NCBI RefSeq assembly: GCF_002099425.1
Contig: NW_018344001.1
Coordinates: 3,198,001 to 3,262,000 of the forward strand
Source of the DNA: Phascolarctos cinereus
Taxonomy: Eukaryota; Chordata; Mammalia; Diprotodontia; Phascolarctidae
DNA: 64,000 nt
Direction of reading: 5' to 3'
How positions within the stretch are numbered: position 1 is the stretch's first letter; the number at the start of each line of letters is the position of its first letter. The notes under the pieces are model-generated. The model had not been told where the DNA came from and ran no database searches. It saw only the letters and a program-made list of their open reading frames with translations. Positions 22,320-33,090 of this stretch are shown here, one piece after another. A program made the translations under genes and the position numbers.

Positions 22320-23235
22320 TTGCTTTTGTGACCTCTTACAATTCAAAAGGTTTTCCCCTACGACCTGAGCATGAGGGCTAGGGAAACCACGTGCAATGTT
22401 TCACAGACCTCCAGGTCAGTTGTACTGTGATGCTTAAAGAAAATGATGTATATCACATTATGCTGTTGACGTTAGTCTTAATACCAATTGTACACAGATT
22501 GAGGGGCTGCAGGATGACATCACTGGTTTGCTTTTCAATGTACTTTTGTGCAGACAACCTGATGCAAGTAGAAAGAATAAGAAATCACTGCCATTTTCCT
22601 TGGTGTTCACATAATTGCAACAGTGCTCAAGCCAATGATTTTGGAGGTACGCGCTGGTACCCATACAAACAGCTGGTATTTTATGTGGGTCCATTTCAAA
22701 ACTGTCCTATTCATGGCATCCTAAAATAATCCTCCCCAACACCTTGTTCTAAATAAGATGATTTAAACTGTAATCAGCATTTGTGTAGGGGAAATAAGAA
22801 GGGAGAACAGATCTCCATTAGGGCCTGCTATGCATTGTTATAGGCTCATTTCCGTCCTTAGTCCAGGAGCATTATCTGTGTCCTTCGCATTGTTCCACCT
22901 TCTCTCTGCATGTTAATATCAATTCACATTCTGTACGTATTTCTTTTGTAGCAGCGTCATTGGAAGACGACAATGAGTTAACTTATTAAAGCCTACTACT
23001 CCCTCACCCCTTCCTCCCAAGATGACAGAATGTGGCTTGATAATTATTCTCCATGCCGCGAGGAAGAAATAGAATTACCTTTGTGGGTTTTTAATGAAGA
23101 ATTAGAATACATTGACATGCAGTTAAACAAGCAGCCCAGAGAGCTGGTGTGTTGGCCCCTATTTCTGGGAGCCCAGGAGATCATCAATGAATTGGGCCCA
23201 GATTGGCAAAGAAAGGAATGGACTGCACTGTAGTT
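22320..23235. other. Repeat-poor single-copy-like stretch
   Basis: No recognisable transposon. It holds an open frame of 112 codons (22,391-22,729, plus) and one of 67 codons (23,030-23,233, plus). Neither has a domain I recognise, a signal peptide or a convincing exon setting, so neither is called a gene. Possible conserved non-coding sequence. Confidence 0.4.
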
Positions 23236-23436
23236 TACAAATAGCCCTTCGGCTTTGATTGTCCTCAGCTGCCTCCAGATACAAAGACTCGTCTTTTGAA
23301 TGGCAAGGTACTCCCAGTAACGGGAGGCGGTGCCAACAAAAAGCCAGCCCTGGACTTAGGAAGCTATGCCTCTGATACATATTGGCTACAGGAAGATGGG
23401 AAAGTCACTTAACCTCACACTGCTCCAGACAACCCT

Positions 23437-23612
23437 CTGGAAGAGGTTCTTCACCTTTGGCAGTCCGGTGAAGCCTAGGGCCCTTGTTGAGATCAGGTCA
23501 TAAAACACATAAAATAAAATACATAAGATTGCAGAGGAAACTGAATGACAGTTATCCAAACGTTTTTAAAAGCTAGTTCACGGACCTCAGGTTAAGAAGC
23601 TATGCTATAAGA
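23437..23612. mobile_element. hAT-type MITE relic
   Basis: Ends 'gaggttcttcacctttgg' and, at the right, 'cctcaggttaagaagctatg', which pair as imperfect inverted repeats (GGTTCTT...AAGAAGC). The internal text is AT-rich with 'aaaacacataaaataaaata'. Confidence 0.6.
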
Positions 23613-23792
23613 CAGTAAGTCACAGAGAAGTTACCAACAAGCTTGGATAGAAGGAATTTTCATACTAGGTGTTCAAAACATTGATGAAATCATGAGAACA
23701 GAACTCCACCCCCCCAAAAAAGAGTTTTTCTTTTGGTAGGGTATAGGTGTGAGTCAAAGGACACCATTATGTTTTCAGAATCAAGCTTACAG

Positions 23793-23943
23793 TGGATAGA
23801 GCACTGGCCCTGAAGTCAGGAGGACCTGAGTTCAAATCCGGCCTCAGACCAAACACTTCACACTCACTAGCTGTGTGACCCTGGGCAAGTCACTTAACCC
23901 CAATTGCCTAAAAAAGAAACAAACAAACAAATAAACAAACAAA
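23793..23943 (+). repeat. 5'-truncated Mar1/WSINE-type SINE with long TSD
   Basis: Starts inside the head at 'tggatagagcactggccctg', passes 'gagttcaaatccggcctcag' and 'tgtgaccctgggcaagtcac', and ends with an (AAAC)n tail. It is flanked by a 17-bp TSD CAGAATCAAGCTTACAG at 23,776-23,792 and CAGAATCAAACTTACAG at 23,944-23,960, with one mismatch. The A-rich tail and TSD fit L1-type mobilisation. Among the youngest insertions here. Confidence 0.92.
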
Positions 23944-24039
23944 CAGAATCAAACTTACAGGTGGGCCAAAGAGCAAGGGAGCAGAAGAATGATGCCAGCA
24001 CATAGAAGATGCTTTTAAATGGTGAAATCCTGTCAATCT

Positions 24040-24500
24040 GTAAGTATTCATAAAATATGTACTATTTGCCAGATGTGCCAGGCACAGGGGATAGACATAC
24101 AAAGAAAAAAAACAATCTTCCTTTCACTGAACTTACATTTTAACAGACAAGGCAGTAAGCACATTCATACACATGAATATACAGGATGCATAGCATAGAC
24201 GTACTATATGGAGATTAAGTGCAAAGTAACTGCAAGGTCATTAGGAAGGAAAGGCTCTTCCCAGTAAGAGGGGAATCGGCAAAGTCCTCACTCAGAAGGT
24301 GATGCTTCTGAGGTGGCCCTGAGGGAGTCTAATGCAGGCAGGGGCTCAGCCAGTGCAAAGGTAGCAGATGAGATGCCTTATGTAGGCTACAGCATATAAC
24401 CAACGATGACCTGAGTGAAAGACATGGTAGAGGAGATGTCAGCAGGGACAGCAAAGGAGATGGAGCAGTTAGGCAAGGAGAAAAGGCAGAGAATAAACAG
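24040..24500 (-). repeat. L2 LINE remnant (antisense)
   Basis: The antisense L2 3' end is at the left ('tttgccagatgtgccaggca'), followed by 'ctgaacttacattttaacag', 'gaaggtgatgcttctgaggt' and 'aggcaggggctcagccagtg'. Confidence 0.6.
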
Positions 24501-24519
24501 GGAAAATGAAAATGGGGCT

Positions 24520-24660
24520 AGCAGCCACGGATGAGTGCCTTTTTGGAGTCAGGGAGATCTAGGTTCAAATTCTGCCTCAGATATATACCTGGGTAAATAA
24601 TTTAATCTCTCTTACCTCAGTTTCTTCATCTGTTAAATTAGGGGGTTAGATTTGATGGCT
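24520..24660 (+). repeat. MIR/CORE-SINE fragment
   Basis: Sense text: 'gagatctaggttcaaattct gcctcagata', then 'ttacctcagtttcttcatct'. Confidence 0.6.
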
Positions 24661-24689
24661 TTAGTATTAATATCACAATGACAGGATGT

Positions 24690-24960
24690 GTGTGTATGTA
24701 TGTGTGTGTGTGTATATGTATACATATATATATACACACACATATATGTGTATGTATGTATATATATATATATGTGTGTGTGTATGTATTGTGTATCTGT
24801 ATGTATACGTGTACATGTGTGTGTGTATTTAAGGTAGTAAAGCACATTAAAATATTATCTCATAATATTTTGTAATATATAATATACTTATAGATTATAT
24901 ATAAGAATATAATACAATATGGTACGATATAATATGATACAATATAATATAATAAATATA
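24690..24960. repeat. (TG)n/(TATG)n microsatellite and AT-rich tract
   Basis: TG, TATG and TATA units to about 24,830, then 'aatataatac' type AT-rich text to about 24,960. Open frames across it on both strands are artefacts. Confidence 0.9.
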
Positions 24961-24984
24961 ACCACAACAACTCTAAGATGTAGA

Positions 24985-25155
24985 TGCTATTATTATCTCC
25001 ATTTCAGAGATAAGAAAACAGTAGCAGTTACAGGTTAAGTGACTTGCCCAGATTCACACAGCTAATAAATATCTGAGACTATATTTGATCACACGTCTTC
25101 CTAACTCTAGGTCCAGGGCAATAGCCACTGGACCACCCAGCTAGCTGCCTATGTC
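24985..25155 (-). repeat. MIR/CORE-SINE fragment
   Basis: Antisense text: 'ccatttcagagataagaaaa', 'ggttaagtgacttgcccaga', then 'ggaccacccagctagctgcc'. Confidence 0.7.
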
Positions 25156-25384
25156 CCTTCCAGACCTAAGTCTGTGATCCTTGAACAATTATTCTGAGAA
25201 GGATTTCTAAGAGGATGTGATAAAAAAAAAAAAAGTACAATGTGAGAGGATACTGATGGGTTGCCATCTGCACCAGAGTGACCATTGGAAATATTGAAGA
25301 ATTATAAAACTGAAAAACATATTTCTGCACTTCAGCTCAACAATGTGGGATGTATGATGTGGGATCCAAGATGAAAATGGTTTA

Positions 25385-25396
25385 CCTTTGCCCAAT
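25385..25396. repeat. TSD left copy of half-L1 25,397-30,488
   Basis: CCTTTGCCCAAT, matching CCTTTTGCCCAAT at 30,489-30,501. Confidence 0.8.
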
Positions 25397-25903
25397 CTTT
25401 TTTTTTGTATTGAATTTTATTTTGAACTGAAATGCCAGAATTCAAATATAGAATAGAGAAAAGAAAAAACAAATGTCATAGTCAAATATTGGAACTTAAT
25501 TACAAAGTAAGAAAAGGGGAAAAAAGCGTGTCATGTGCATAGCAGAACATAAGAGAGAATTCAAAATATGTAATGATAAATTTTTATTTCAAGAAAGCCT
25601 GTATGATCGATACTACACATAGTATCAAGAGCTGTTGATCTTCACTTCCTTGTAAGTTTTCTTTTGTTCTCTGCTGTGCACTATTTTTACTTTATTCTTT
25701 TTTCCCTCCCCCACAACAGAAGGCTACAATTGAGTGCAGATAGATTTCTCTATAGCTATAAATACATACATATATGTACATACATATATATATAATATAT
25801 ATGATATATGTACACATATACACACATAAATACTTAAATTTACAGTCATATACGCTCCCAAACAAATTCTACTCCTGATCTTTGTTTTTATGTTTGTGCA
25901 TCT

Positions 25904-26057
25904 ATTTTTTTTTGGGGGGGGGCTAAGCAATGGAGTTAAGTGACTTGTCCAACATCATACAGCTAGTAAGTGTTATGTGTCTGAGTCCAAATTTGTACTC
26001 AGGTCCTCCTGACTCTAGGGCTGATGCTCTATCCACTGCACCACCTAGCTGCCCCCC
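25904..26057 (-). repeat. Mar1/WSINE-type SINE with TSD
   Basis: Antisense SINE with the tail as T9 on the left and the head ending 'ccactgcaccacctagctgc' on the right. TSD TGTGCATCT at 25,895-25,903 and 26,058-26,066. It is inserted in the lineage-B half-L1 3' region. Confidence 0.88.
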
Positions 26058-26710
26058 TGTGCATCTCTTGTTTCCTATTCCTCCTGACTCCTCTACTTTA
26101 CTTCTACCCACTACCTTGCCCTCTTATTACTTAGCCTACCCCCTTCCAAGGATCCCTCCCCTATCCTCCCATTCCCATAAATCTAAACACCCTTCTATAA
26201 CCCCCTATAACCTATTCCCTCACTCTCCCCTCTAGAGATTCCTCCCTTGTTTTCTTCTCCCTCCCTATCTCTTCACTATTTTATTTCTTCTAAATTTAGA
26301 AGACTTTTATAGTATTCTAAATATATATATGTATTGTTACCTCTTAAACCCATTCCTGAAGAAAGCAGATTTCCAGAACTACCAGTCCTCCTCCTCCATC
26401 TAACTCCCCTGAATCGATTCTTCCTCTTGTACCTCATTTGTGTAAATAATTAGTCTTTTTAGCTGTTCCTAAGTGTTTTTACTTTTTGAAGTCATATCAT
26501 ACTCAGGTCTACCCAAATCTTTCTTATGAGCTACCCAATTATTAATAAGAATCTTAGACATACATTTTGCATTTTACACATAGAAACTAAATGGTTTGTC
26601 CTTACTGAATCCCTTGTAATCAGTCTTTGGTACGTACCTTATCTTTCTCTTGGCTCTTGTATGTCAGATCTTCTATTCAGTTCAGGCTTTTTTTTTTTTT
26701 AACAAAATCT

Positions 26711-26888
26711 TGGGGCAGCTACGTGGTGCAGTAAATAGAGCATAAGCCCTGGATTCAGGAGGACCTGAGTTCAAATCCAGTTTCAGACACATAACACTTA
26801 CTAGCTGTGTGACCCTGGCAAGTCACTTAACCCCACTGCGTAGCACAAAAAATAAAACAAAAAAGAAAATGAAAGTGGAAAAAAAACC
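26711..26888 (+). repeat. Mar1/WSINE-type SINE with TSD
   Basis: Head 'ggggcagctacgtggtgcag', core 'ctagctgtgtgaccctggca', A-rich tail. TSD CAAAATCTTG at 26,703-26,712 and 26,889-26,898. It is inserted in the lineage-B half-L1 just 3' of ORF1. Confidence 0.88.
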
Positions 26889-27277
26889 CAAAATCTTGAC
26901 AGTCTGACACTTGATCAAATGTCTTTTTTTTTTAATTCAGGAGTATGCTGAACTTTGCTGGGTATGATATTTTTGACCAGAGCCCCAGTTCTTTTGCTCT
27001 TTGATATATAGCCTTCCAAGACCTGCAGTCCTTTAATGTCTCTGCTGTTAGGTCTTGTGTGATTCTAATGTTGCCATCATGATATTTAATTTTTTCCCTT
27101 GTTGCTTTTAATATTTTATCCTTGATCTGTGGGTTTCAGAATTTAACTATAATTTTCCTATACATTTTCCTCATACGATCTCTTTTAAGTTGTGATAGAC
27201 TGATGTTTTTCCTATTTCTACTTTTCCCCCTTGTTCTAATGGTTCAGGACAATTTTCTTTAATTATTTCTTGTATTA

Positions 27278-27640
27278 TTATATCAAAATTCTTTTTTGAC
27301 CATAGCTTTCAATTAATCTCATTATTTTTATGTTTTCTTTTCTTGTTATATTCTCTAGATGTGTTGTTTTTCTTATAAGATGCTTCACTTTCTGTTCTAT
27401 TTTTTCATTATTTATATTTTGTTTCATTATTTCTTCATCTCTTATAATTTTGCTGGCTTCACCATTCTGAACTCTAATTTTTAAGGTGTCATTTTTTTCC
27501 TTAATATTCTGCATCTCCTTTTCTAATTGGTTGACTTTTCTTTCACAGTCTTCTTGTTTTTCTTGGATTATTCTTATTCATTTATTTATTTATTTTAGTT
27601 TTTCCTCCATCTCTCTCATTTGATTTTTGAAGTATTTTTC
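27278..27640 (-). pseudogene. Half-L1 lineage B ORF1, coiled-coil and RRM-start segment
   Basis: The frame at 27,278-27,514 reads a Lys/Glu/Ile-rich coiled coil (KNDTLKIRVQNGEASKIIRD, then EKIEQKVKHLIRKTTHLENI) and ends in RKENIKIMRLIES, the place where the RNA-recognition domain of L1 ORF1p begins (family form RRNNLRIIGLPE). ORF1p is the RNA-binding trimeric chaperone of the L1 particle. The N-terminus is displaced to 29,569-29,765 by the nested L1, and the C-terminus lies left of 27,110 in other frames. Not functional. Confidence 0.65.
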
Positions 27641-27655
27641 TTTTTAAGTTCTTTT
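27641..27655. repeat. TSD left copy of nested L1
   Basis: TTTTTAAGTTCTTTT, matching TTTTTAAATTCTTTT at 29,569-29,583 with one mismatch. Confidence 0.85.
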
Positions 27656-29568
27656 TTCTTTTTTTTGATTTTATTAATATATTTAGATTTATCAGCAATC
27701 ACTTCCATATGCTCTTGAGTTGAAAATTTTACTCCCCCTTCCTCCCCCCACACTCCCCAAGACAACACACAATCTGATATAGGCTTTACATTTACATACC
27801 CAAGAAACATATTTTCACAGTAGTAAAGTTGTAAGTAAAAATCAAAACCAATAGGAGGAATCATCAGAAAGATGAAATAAAACTTAACAGAAGGTAAAAA
27901 TAAGTGACAGTGATTTGACTTCCATAGTTCTTTCTTTGGATGTGGACAGCATTTTCTATCCTGAGGCTTCTGGAGATGTCTTAGATCCTTGTAATACTGA
28001 GAAGGGTTCAGTTTAACACTCTTAGTCATTGCATAACATGGCTGTTTTTGTGTACAGAGTCCTCTTGGTTCTGCTCACTTCACTCAGAATCAGACCATAC
28101 AAGTCTTTCCAGGTTTTTCTGAAGTCAGCCTGTTCATCATTTCTTATAGCACAATAGTATTCCATTACTTTCATATACCACAGCTTGTTCAGCCATTCCC
28201 CAATTGATGGGCATCCTCTCAGTTTCCAATTTTTGCCACCACAAAAAGAGCTGCTATGAATATTTTTGTACATGTGGGCCCTTTTCCCGTTAGTTTGATC
28301 TCTTTGGAATATAGCCCTAGAAGTGCTATTGCTGGGTCAAAGGGTACACACATTTTTGTAGCCCTTTGAGCATAGTTCCAAATTGTTCTCCAAAATGGTT
28401 GGATCATTTCAGAACTCCACCAACAATGTATTAGTGTTTCAATTTTCCCACATCTTCTCCAACATTTATCAGTTTCCTGTTTTGTCATGTTGGCCATTCT
28501 GATAAGTGTGATGTGGTACCTCAGAGTTGTTTTGATTTGCATTTTTCTAATCAATAATGATTTAGAGCATTTTTTCATATGACTCTAGATGGCTTTAATT
28601 TCTTCATCTGAGAACTGTCTGTTTATATCCTTTGACCATTTATCAATTGGGGAATGGCTTGTGTTCTTATAAATTTGTCTTAATTCTCTATATATTTTAG
28701 AAATGAGGCCTTTATCAAAGAGACTGGTTGTAAAAATTCTTTCCCAATTTTCTACCTTCCTTCTAATCTTAGTTGCATTGGCTTTGTTTGTGCAAAAACT
28801 TTTCAATTTAATGTCATTAAAATTATCCATTTTGCTTTTCATAATGTTCTCTATCTCCTGTTTGGTCACGAATTCTCCTGTTCTCCATAGGACTGATAGG
28901 TAAACTATTCCGTGTTCTCCCAGTTTACTTATGGTATCAGCCTTTATATCTAAGTCATGAATCCATTTTGACTTTATTTTGGTATATGGTGTGAGATTTG
29001 GGTCTATGCCTAGTTCCTGCCATACTCTTTTGCAGTTTTCCCAGCAGTGTTTTTCAAAGAGTGGGTTCTTATCCCAGAAGCTGGTGTCTTTGGGTTTATC
29101 AGGTAATAGATTACTATAGTCATTGACTACTGTGTCTTGCATATTGAACCTCTCCCACTGATCCACCTCCCTATTTCTTAGCCAGTACCAAGCAGCTTTG
29201 ATGATTGCTGTTTTATAATACAATTTAAGATCTGGAATTGCTAGGCCACCTTCCCCTGCATTTCTTTTCATTAGTTCCTTTGATATTCTGGACCTTTTGT
29301 TTTTCCAAATGAATCTTGTTATTATTTTTTCTAACTCTATAAAATAATTTCTTGGCACTAAATAAGTAAATTAGCTTAGGTAGGATTGTCATTTTTATTG
29401 TATTAGTTCGGCCTTCCCATGAGCAACTGATGTTTTTCCAATTATTTAGATCTGATTTTATTTGTGTGAAAAGTGTTTTGTAATTGTGTTCATAGAGTTC
29501 CTGGGTTTGTTTTGGGAGGTAGACTTCTAAATATTTTATAATGTCTACAGTAAGTTTAAATGGGATTA
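27656..29568 (-). mobile_element. 5'-truncated young L1 nested in half-L1
   Basis: Carries the 3' UTR (T-rich on plus from 27,656, with the conserved pyrimidine tract at 27,728-27,760) and the C-terminal third of ORF2. A 257-codon frame (28,585-29,358) reads [37 protein letters not shown] and ISKIYRELRQIYKNT. After a frame change, 28,219-28,578 gives CWRRCGKIETLIHCWWSSEM, the Cys/His region with one Cys changed to Ser. It aligns throughout with 37,950-39,690 of the full-length L1. It is 5'-truncated, the commonest L1 fate, and splits ORF1 of the host half-L1. Confidence 0.92.
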
Positions 29569-30211
29569 TTTTTAAATTCTTTTATGAATTCTTTTTGGGC
29601 AGGTGACCATTTGACATTACTCTTTAGGGTAAGAGGAGGTTTCTTTGCTTCAATATCCTGCTCTGATGAATGTGGTCTTCTCTGTTCCCATAATAGCTTT
29701 CTATGGTTGGATTCTTTCTCTTTTGCATTTGCATTTTGTAGTAATAGCTTAATTTTTGTAATCACCTCTAGCCCTGGGGTATGAGGGATGGTGCCTCTTG
29801 CCCCAGATCTTCAGTTTTCCTCTCTAGCCTGGAACCAAAGCCAAACCTCCAGTCTCCTGTAAGTGCCCACAGCCAGGGGCCTTCTACCCCACTGTTTCTG
29901 CACTCACTGGGTGTGTGCTGGTTCCTTCTCTCCCTCACAGCTCTCCACAGCACAGCTGGGTCTGGCTGTCCCTTCAGCAGAGTTTCTTTTGATCCCAATC
30001 CCCTCACAGTCCTAGGTGGGGGGGGGGGAAGGTTCCTGTAGCTGGGATGGAGACAGCCTCCCAAACCAGCTAACTCTAGGCCCTTGATGTTAAAGAGGCC
30101 CCTAGCCTGGGGGTGTTTACTCTTCATAGGGTCCAAACCTCATCCTGGGATTTTCTTCTGAGCTTCTCAAATTGTCACAGGAACACCCCTGTTGTGCCCC
30201 TATTCTTATTT

Positions 30212-30362
30212 ATTTATTTATTTTTACTTTTTTGCTGAAGTGATTGGGGTTAAGTGACTTGCCCAGGGTCACACAGCTAGTAAGTGTCTGAGGCTGGGTT
30301 TGAACTCAGGTCCCTCCTGACTCCAAGGCCAGGGCTCAATTCACTGTGCCACCTAGCTGCCT
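30212..30362 (-). repeat. Mar1/WSINE-type SINE with TSD
   Basis: Antisense SINE: 'gattggggttaagtgacttg', 'acacagctagtaagtgtctg', 'ctgtgccacctagctgcc'. Flanked by CTATTCTTATTT at 30,200-30,211 and CTATCCTCATTT at 30,363-30,374. It is inserted in the half-L1 5' UTR. Confidence 0.82.
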
Positions 30363-30501
30363 CTATCCTCATTTGTTTTTATCCATACTTTGTTCTCCTT
30401 AAGGTGCTATTTTGTCTCTTTCGTGAGGGAAAATCTTGAGAACTTGGAATTTTCTGACCCACTCTGCCATCTTCCCAGAATCCTCTCTCCTTTTGCCCAA
30501 T

Positions 30502-30725
30502 ATTTACATTACAATTGGGGCACAAACAAAATTGCAACATTGAAGAGACCTCTAAAAGGGAATCTAATCCAACCTATACCTAAAAATGGATATGTCTCTG
30601 ATATAGCCGACAAATACACATTGAACCTTTGCTTAAAATTCTCCAGTGGCAGAAAACCTCCTACTTTGCAAGGCCCCCTCTTTGGGAAAGCTCAAGTCAT
30701 TAGGCAACTTTTCTGGGGGTAAAAT
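30502..30725 (-). repeat. CR1/L3-like LINE fragment
   Basis: Antisense text: 'gaagagacctctaaaaggga', 'acctttgcttaaaattctcc' and 'ctttgggaaagctcaagtca'. This is the pre-insertion background of the half-L1. Confidence 0.5.
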
Positions 30726-30889
30726 AGAACAAACTCATTCCCTCTTCCACGTGGCAGGGGCAGTTGGGTCCCTGTTGAGTCATATCTCCTCCAAGGTAAA
30801 TCTCCCTCCTTTTCTTCATCTAGGTTTTAAATGGAATGAGCTCAAAGTTACTCACTAGTTTGCTTTTTTTCTCTGGCTATTTCTTCTTC

Positions 30890-31260
30890 ATCTCCACCAG
30901 TTAGTTTCTGTGTTTTCCTTCAGGATTCAGCTCAGATTTTATTTCCTGTAGGAGGTGTTCAGAATTCCCAATTCATCTCCCACTGCTAGGGCCTCTCCTT
31001 TGAGATGATAGCCAATTTACCCAGCATATACATGCTACGTACATAGTTGTTCACATATATATCATCTGCGTCATCGTGATGTGGACAATGTGAGCTCCTG
31101 GAGAGGAAGATTGATTTTGCCTAAACACACACACACACACACACACACTGAATGTCTCCTCTACTAGAATCCTTGAGGAAAAGGACGAATTTTCATCTTT
31201 CTTTGTATCACCAGGACTTAACACAGTGCCTGGCACAGTGTGCTTAATGAATCCTCATTG
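30890..31260 (+). repeat. L2 LINE 3' part with (CA)n insert
   Basis: Sense L2: 'ttccttcaggattcagctca', 'gacaatgtgagctcctggag', a (CA)13 run at 31,123-31,148, then 'cttaacacagtgcctggcac'. Confidence 0.65.
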
Positions 31261-31473
31261 TCTGATTTCTTCCTAAGACGTAGTGCTTAGTAGTGAACAC
31301 AACACTATGGATGTCATGTGACCAGATAAGAACAAAGTATCGCTGTCCTCCCTCACTCTGCTTTCTTGGACTCCTTATTTAAACACTGATATAGTTTATT
31401 TTATCCACTCTTCTTGATGTATGCTTTTTCTTCCCCTTGCAGAGGGGGAGAAATTATCCCTTATAATAAAGGA

Positions 31474-31477
<4 letters not shown>

Positions 31478-31543
<66 letters not shown>
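31478..31543. repeat. (AG)n microsatellite
   Basis: About 32 uninterrupted AG units. Arg/Glu and Ser/Leu open frames on the two strands are artefacts. Confidence 0.97.
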
Positions 31544-31545
<2 letters not shown>

Positions 31546-31669
31546 CCACTGAAGCTTAAGAAAACTAATCAACACATGGGAAAAGTTGGACATTATTTGA
31601 ATGAGTCCCTATCTAGTCCTTCACCTCTGCAAAGAATTAAGAAGTACTTACTCTGATATTTTCATTGGG

Positions 31670-31960
31670 TCAAGCTTTATAATATCATAATATTCAGTTT
31701 CAATTCCTTTGTTGGGTTTTCCTTTCCTTTTCACATTATAGTAGGCATCATGAATGATGTTTTCCTCGTTTTGCTTACTTAATGTTGCGTCACTGCACTG
31801 AAGTCTTCCCATGCTTCTCTGTGTTCATCTTCTTTATGATCTCTTCTGGCACATCAATATTCCATTCCATTCATCTCCTGTAACATGTTTAGTGATGCCT
31901 CCATCTGCTATCAATGTTTCTCTTAATGTAACCTGAATTTTTGTCAGCTTTCTTGGCTGT
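31670..31960 (-). repeat. Old L1 3' region remnant
   Basis: Weak antisense L1 similarity: 'tagtaggcatcatgaatgat', 'gaagtcttcccatgcttctc' and 'catcaatattccattccatt', which parallel 'ccaggtttttct' and 'agtattccatcacattc' in the younger L1 copies. 31,961-32,320 is unassigned. Confidence 0.5.
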
Positions 31961-32324
31961 TATATCACATTATTCATTTATTTTGAACTAGTAAGCCACA
32001 AAATCTCACAGATCATTTACAGACAAATTCCTATCTAGCCATTTTGTATTGAAAGCTGATTTTTAAAATCAAAGTTTAAGACATACTTATTCCTATAGTA
32101 TTTGATCATATTGGACTGGGACCAGTGTTCTGGTGTGTCAAAATCTTTTTGAATCCTGATGTGTGAAGTCAAATTGGCTTTCTTGCCTTAGCAACTCTCA
32201 TCCATGTTGGTTATGATCCAAAGTGTGTGGATTTGTGTATCAACAGCTAAGGTCATGGATTTTTTTAATAGCTCCTTTCTTGTATTTTGCCATTGGTATA
32301 CTCAGCAACATGTCAGTTGGCTCA

Positions 32325-32520
32325 TGGACTATAGATTTAGATCTGAAAAGGACCTTAAAGTCCAACTTCCTCATTGTATAGATGAAGTCATTCAGATGGA
32401 GACAGTGGAAGTGACTTGTTCAGGGTCATGAAGCTAGTACATTTCTGAGGCAGGATTTAAACTCTGATCTTCTAGACTTCAAATCTAGCATTCTGTCCAC
32501 TGAGCCACCTAGCTGCCTCA
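32325..32520 (-). repeat. MIR-like SINE fragment
   Basis: Antisense text: 'aaaggaccttaaagtccaac', 'tgaggcaggatttaaactct', 'gagccacctagctgcctc'. It explains the 75-codon frame here. Confidence 0.65.
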
Positions 32521-32639
32521 ATCTTCTTAAAATGTAGCTACTCTTTATGGTATTTAGTTGGATTGGTATACATTTGCAGTTCTCTCCTCATTTAAACCCT
32601 TTTGATTAGATATGCAAAACTCCAGTTAATTTAACAACT

Positions 32640-33076
32640 TCTTATGTGCAAAAAAAATGTGCTCAATATTAGAGCTGGAAAGCCATAAATACTAAAATGT
32701 CCCTTCCCTCCAGGAACTTACACTTTTCTTAATGGAATGAACAACATTTACACAAATATATTCACAATAATATGAAGAGGGAGAAAAAACTAACAGCTAA
32801 GAGGATAAGGAAAAGATTTGAGTAGGGGGTAGTATCTAAGTCTTCAAGGAAACTAGAAATTCTAATATATAGAGATGAAGAAAAGGCACATTCCATACAG
32901 CAAGGGACAGACCCTTGCAAAAGCATGAAGACAGAAGATGAGCTGCTAAATTCAGGAAATGACCTATAACACAATTTGGCTTAACAGAGAGTGTATGAGA
33001 TGTCAAGAATGGTAGGCTGTGATCTGATCATGAAGAATTTTAACTGTAAGATGGAGGAGATTGAATTTTATTTCTT
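32640..33076 (-). repeat. L2 LINE remnant, left of the full-length L1
   Basis: Antisense L2: 'ttccctccaggaacttacac', 'ggcacattccatacagcaag', 'gatctgatcatgaagaattt'. It continues at 39,723 after the L1, so the L1 landed inside this L2. Confidence 0.7.
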
Positions 33077-33090
33077 AAAAAATTAAGATC
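33077..33090. repeat. TSD left copy of full-length L1
   Basis: AAAAAATTAAGATC, matching AAAAAATTAGGATC at 39,709-39,722 with one mismatch. Confidence 0.9.

Larger units (their letters stand above)
25397..30488 (-). mobile_element. Half-L1 (HAL1-like) element, lineage B, full length with TSD and nested inserts
   Basis: Minus-strand non-LTR element bounded by CCTTTGCCCAAT / CCTTTTGCCCAAT. The 5' end carries AAGATGGCAGAGT (YY1-like, 30,457-30,475). A GC-rich 5' UTR follows, then ORF1 starting at about 29,765 (KWSPAQKEFIKEF). After the nested L1, ORF1 resumes with a coiled coil and RKENIKIMRLIES at 27,278-27,514, then the C-terminal domain near 26,940-27,110 (ITQDLTAETLK, KELGLWSKISYPAKFSIL). 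No ORF2 follows. Instead there is a purine-rich spacer (CT-rich on plus, 26,090-26,260) and a 3' UTR ending AATAAAATTCAATAC plus an A-run. Without the L1 and three SINEs it is about 2.7 kb. It is a distinct lineage from 43,291-46,033. ORF1 is decayed. Confidence 0.78.

Noticed and set aside
23030-23233. 67-codon plus frame as a small host gene
   Set aside because: No domain, no repeat of the frame elsewhere and no splice context; the length is expected by chance in this much sequence.
31396-31656. Arg/Glu-rich (plus) and Ser/Leu-rich (minus) frames
   Set aside because: They come from the (AG)n microsatellite.
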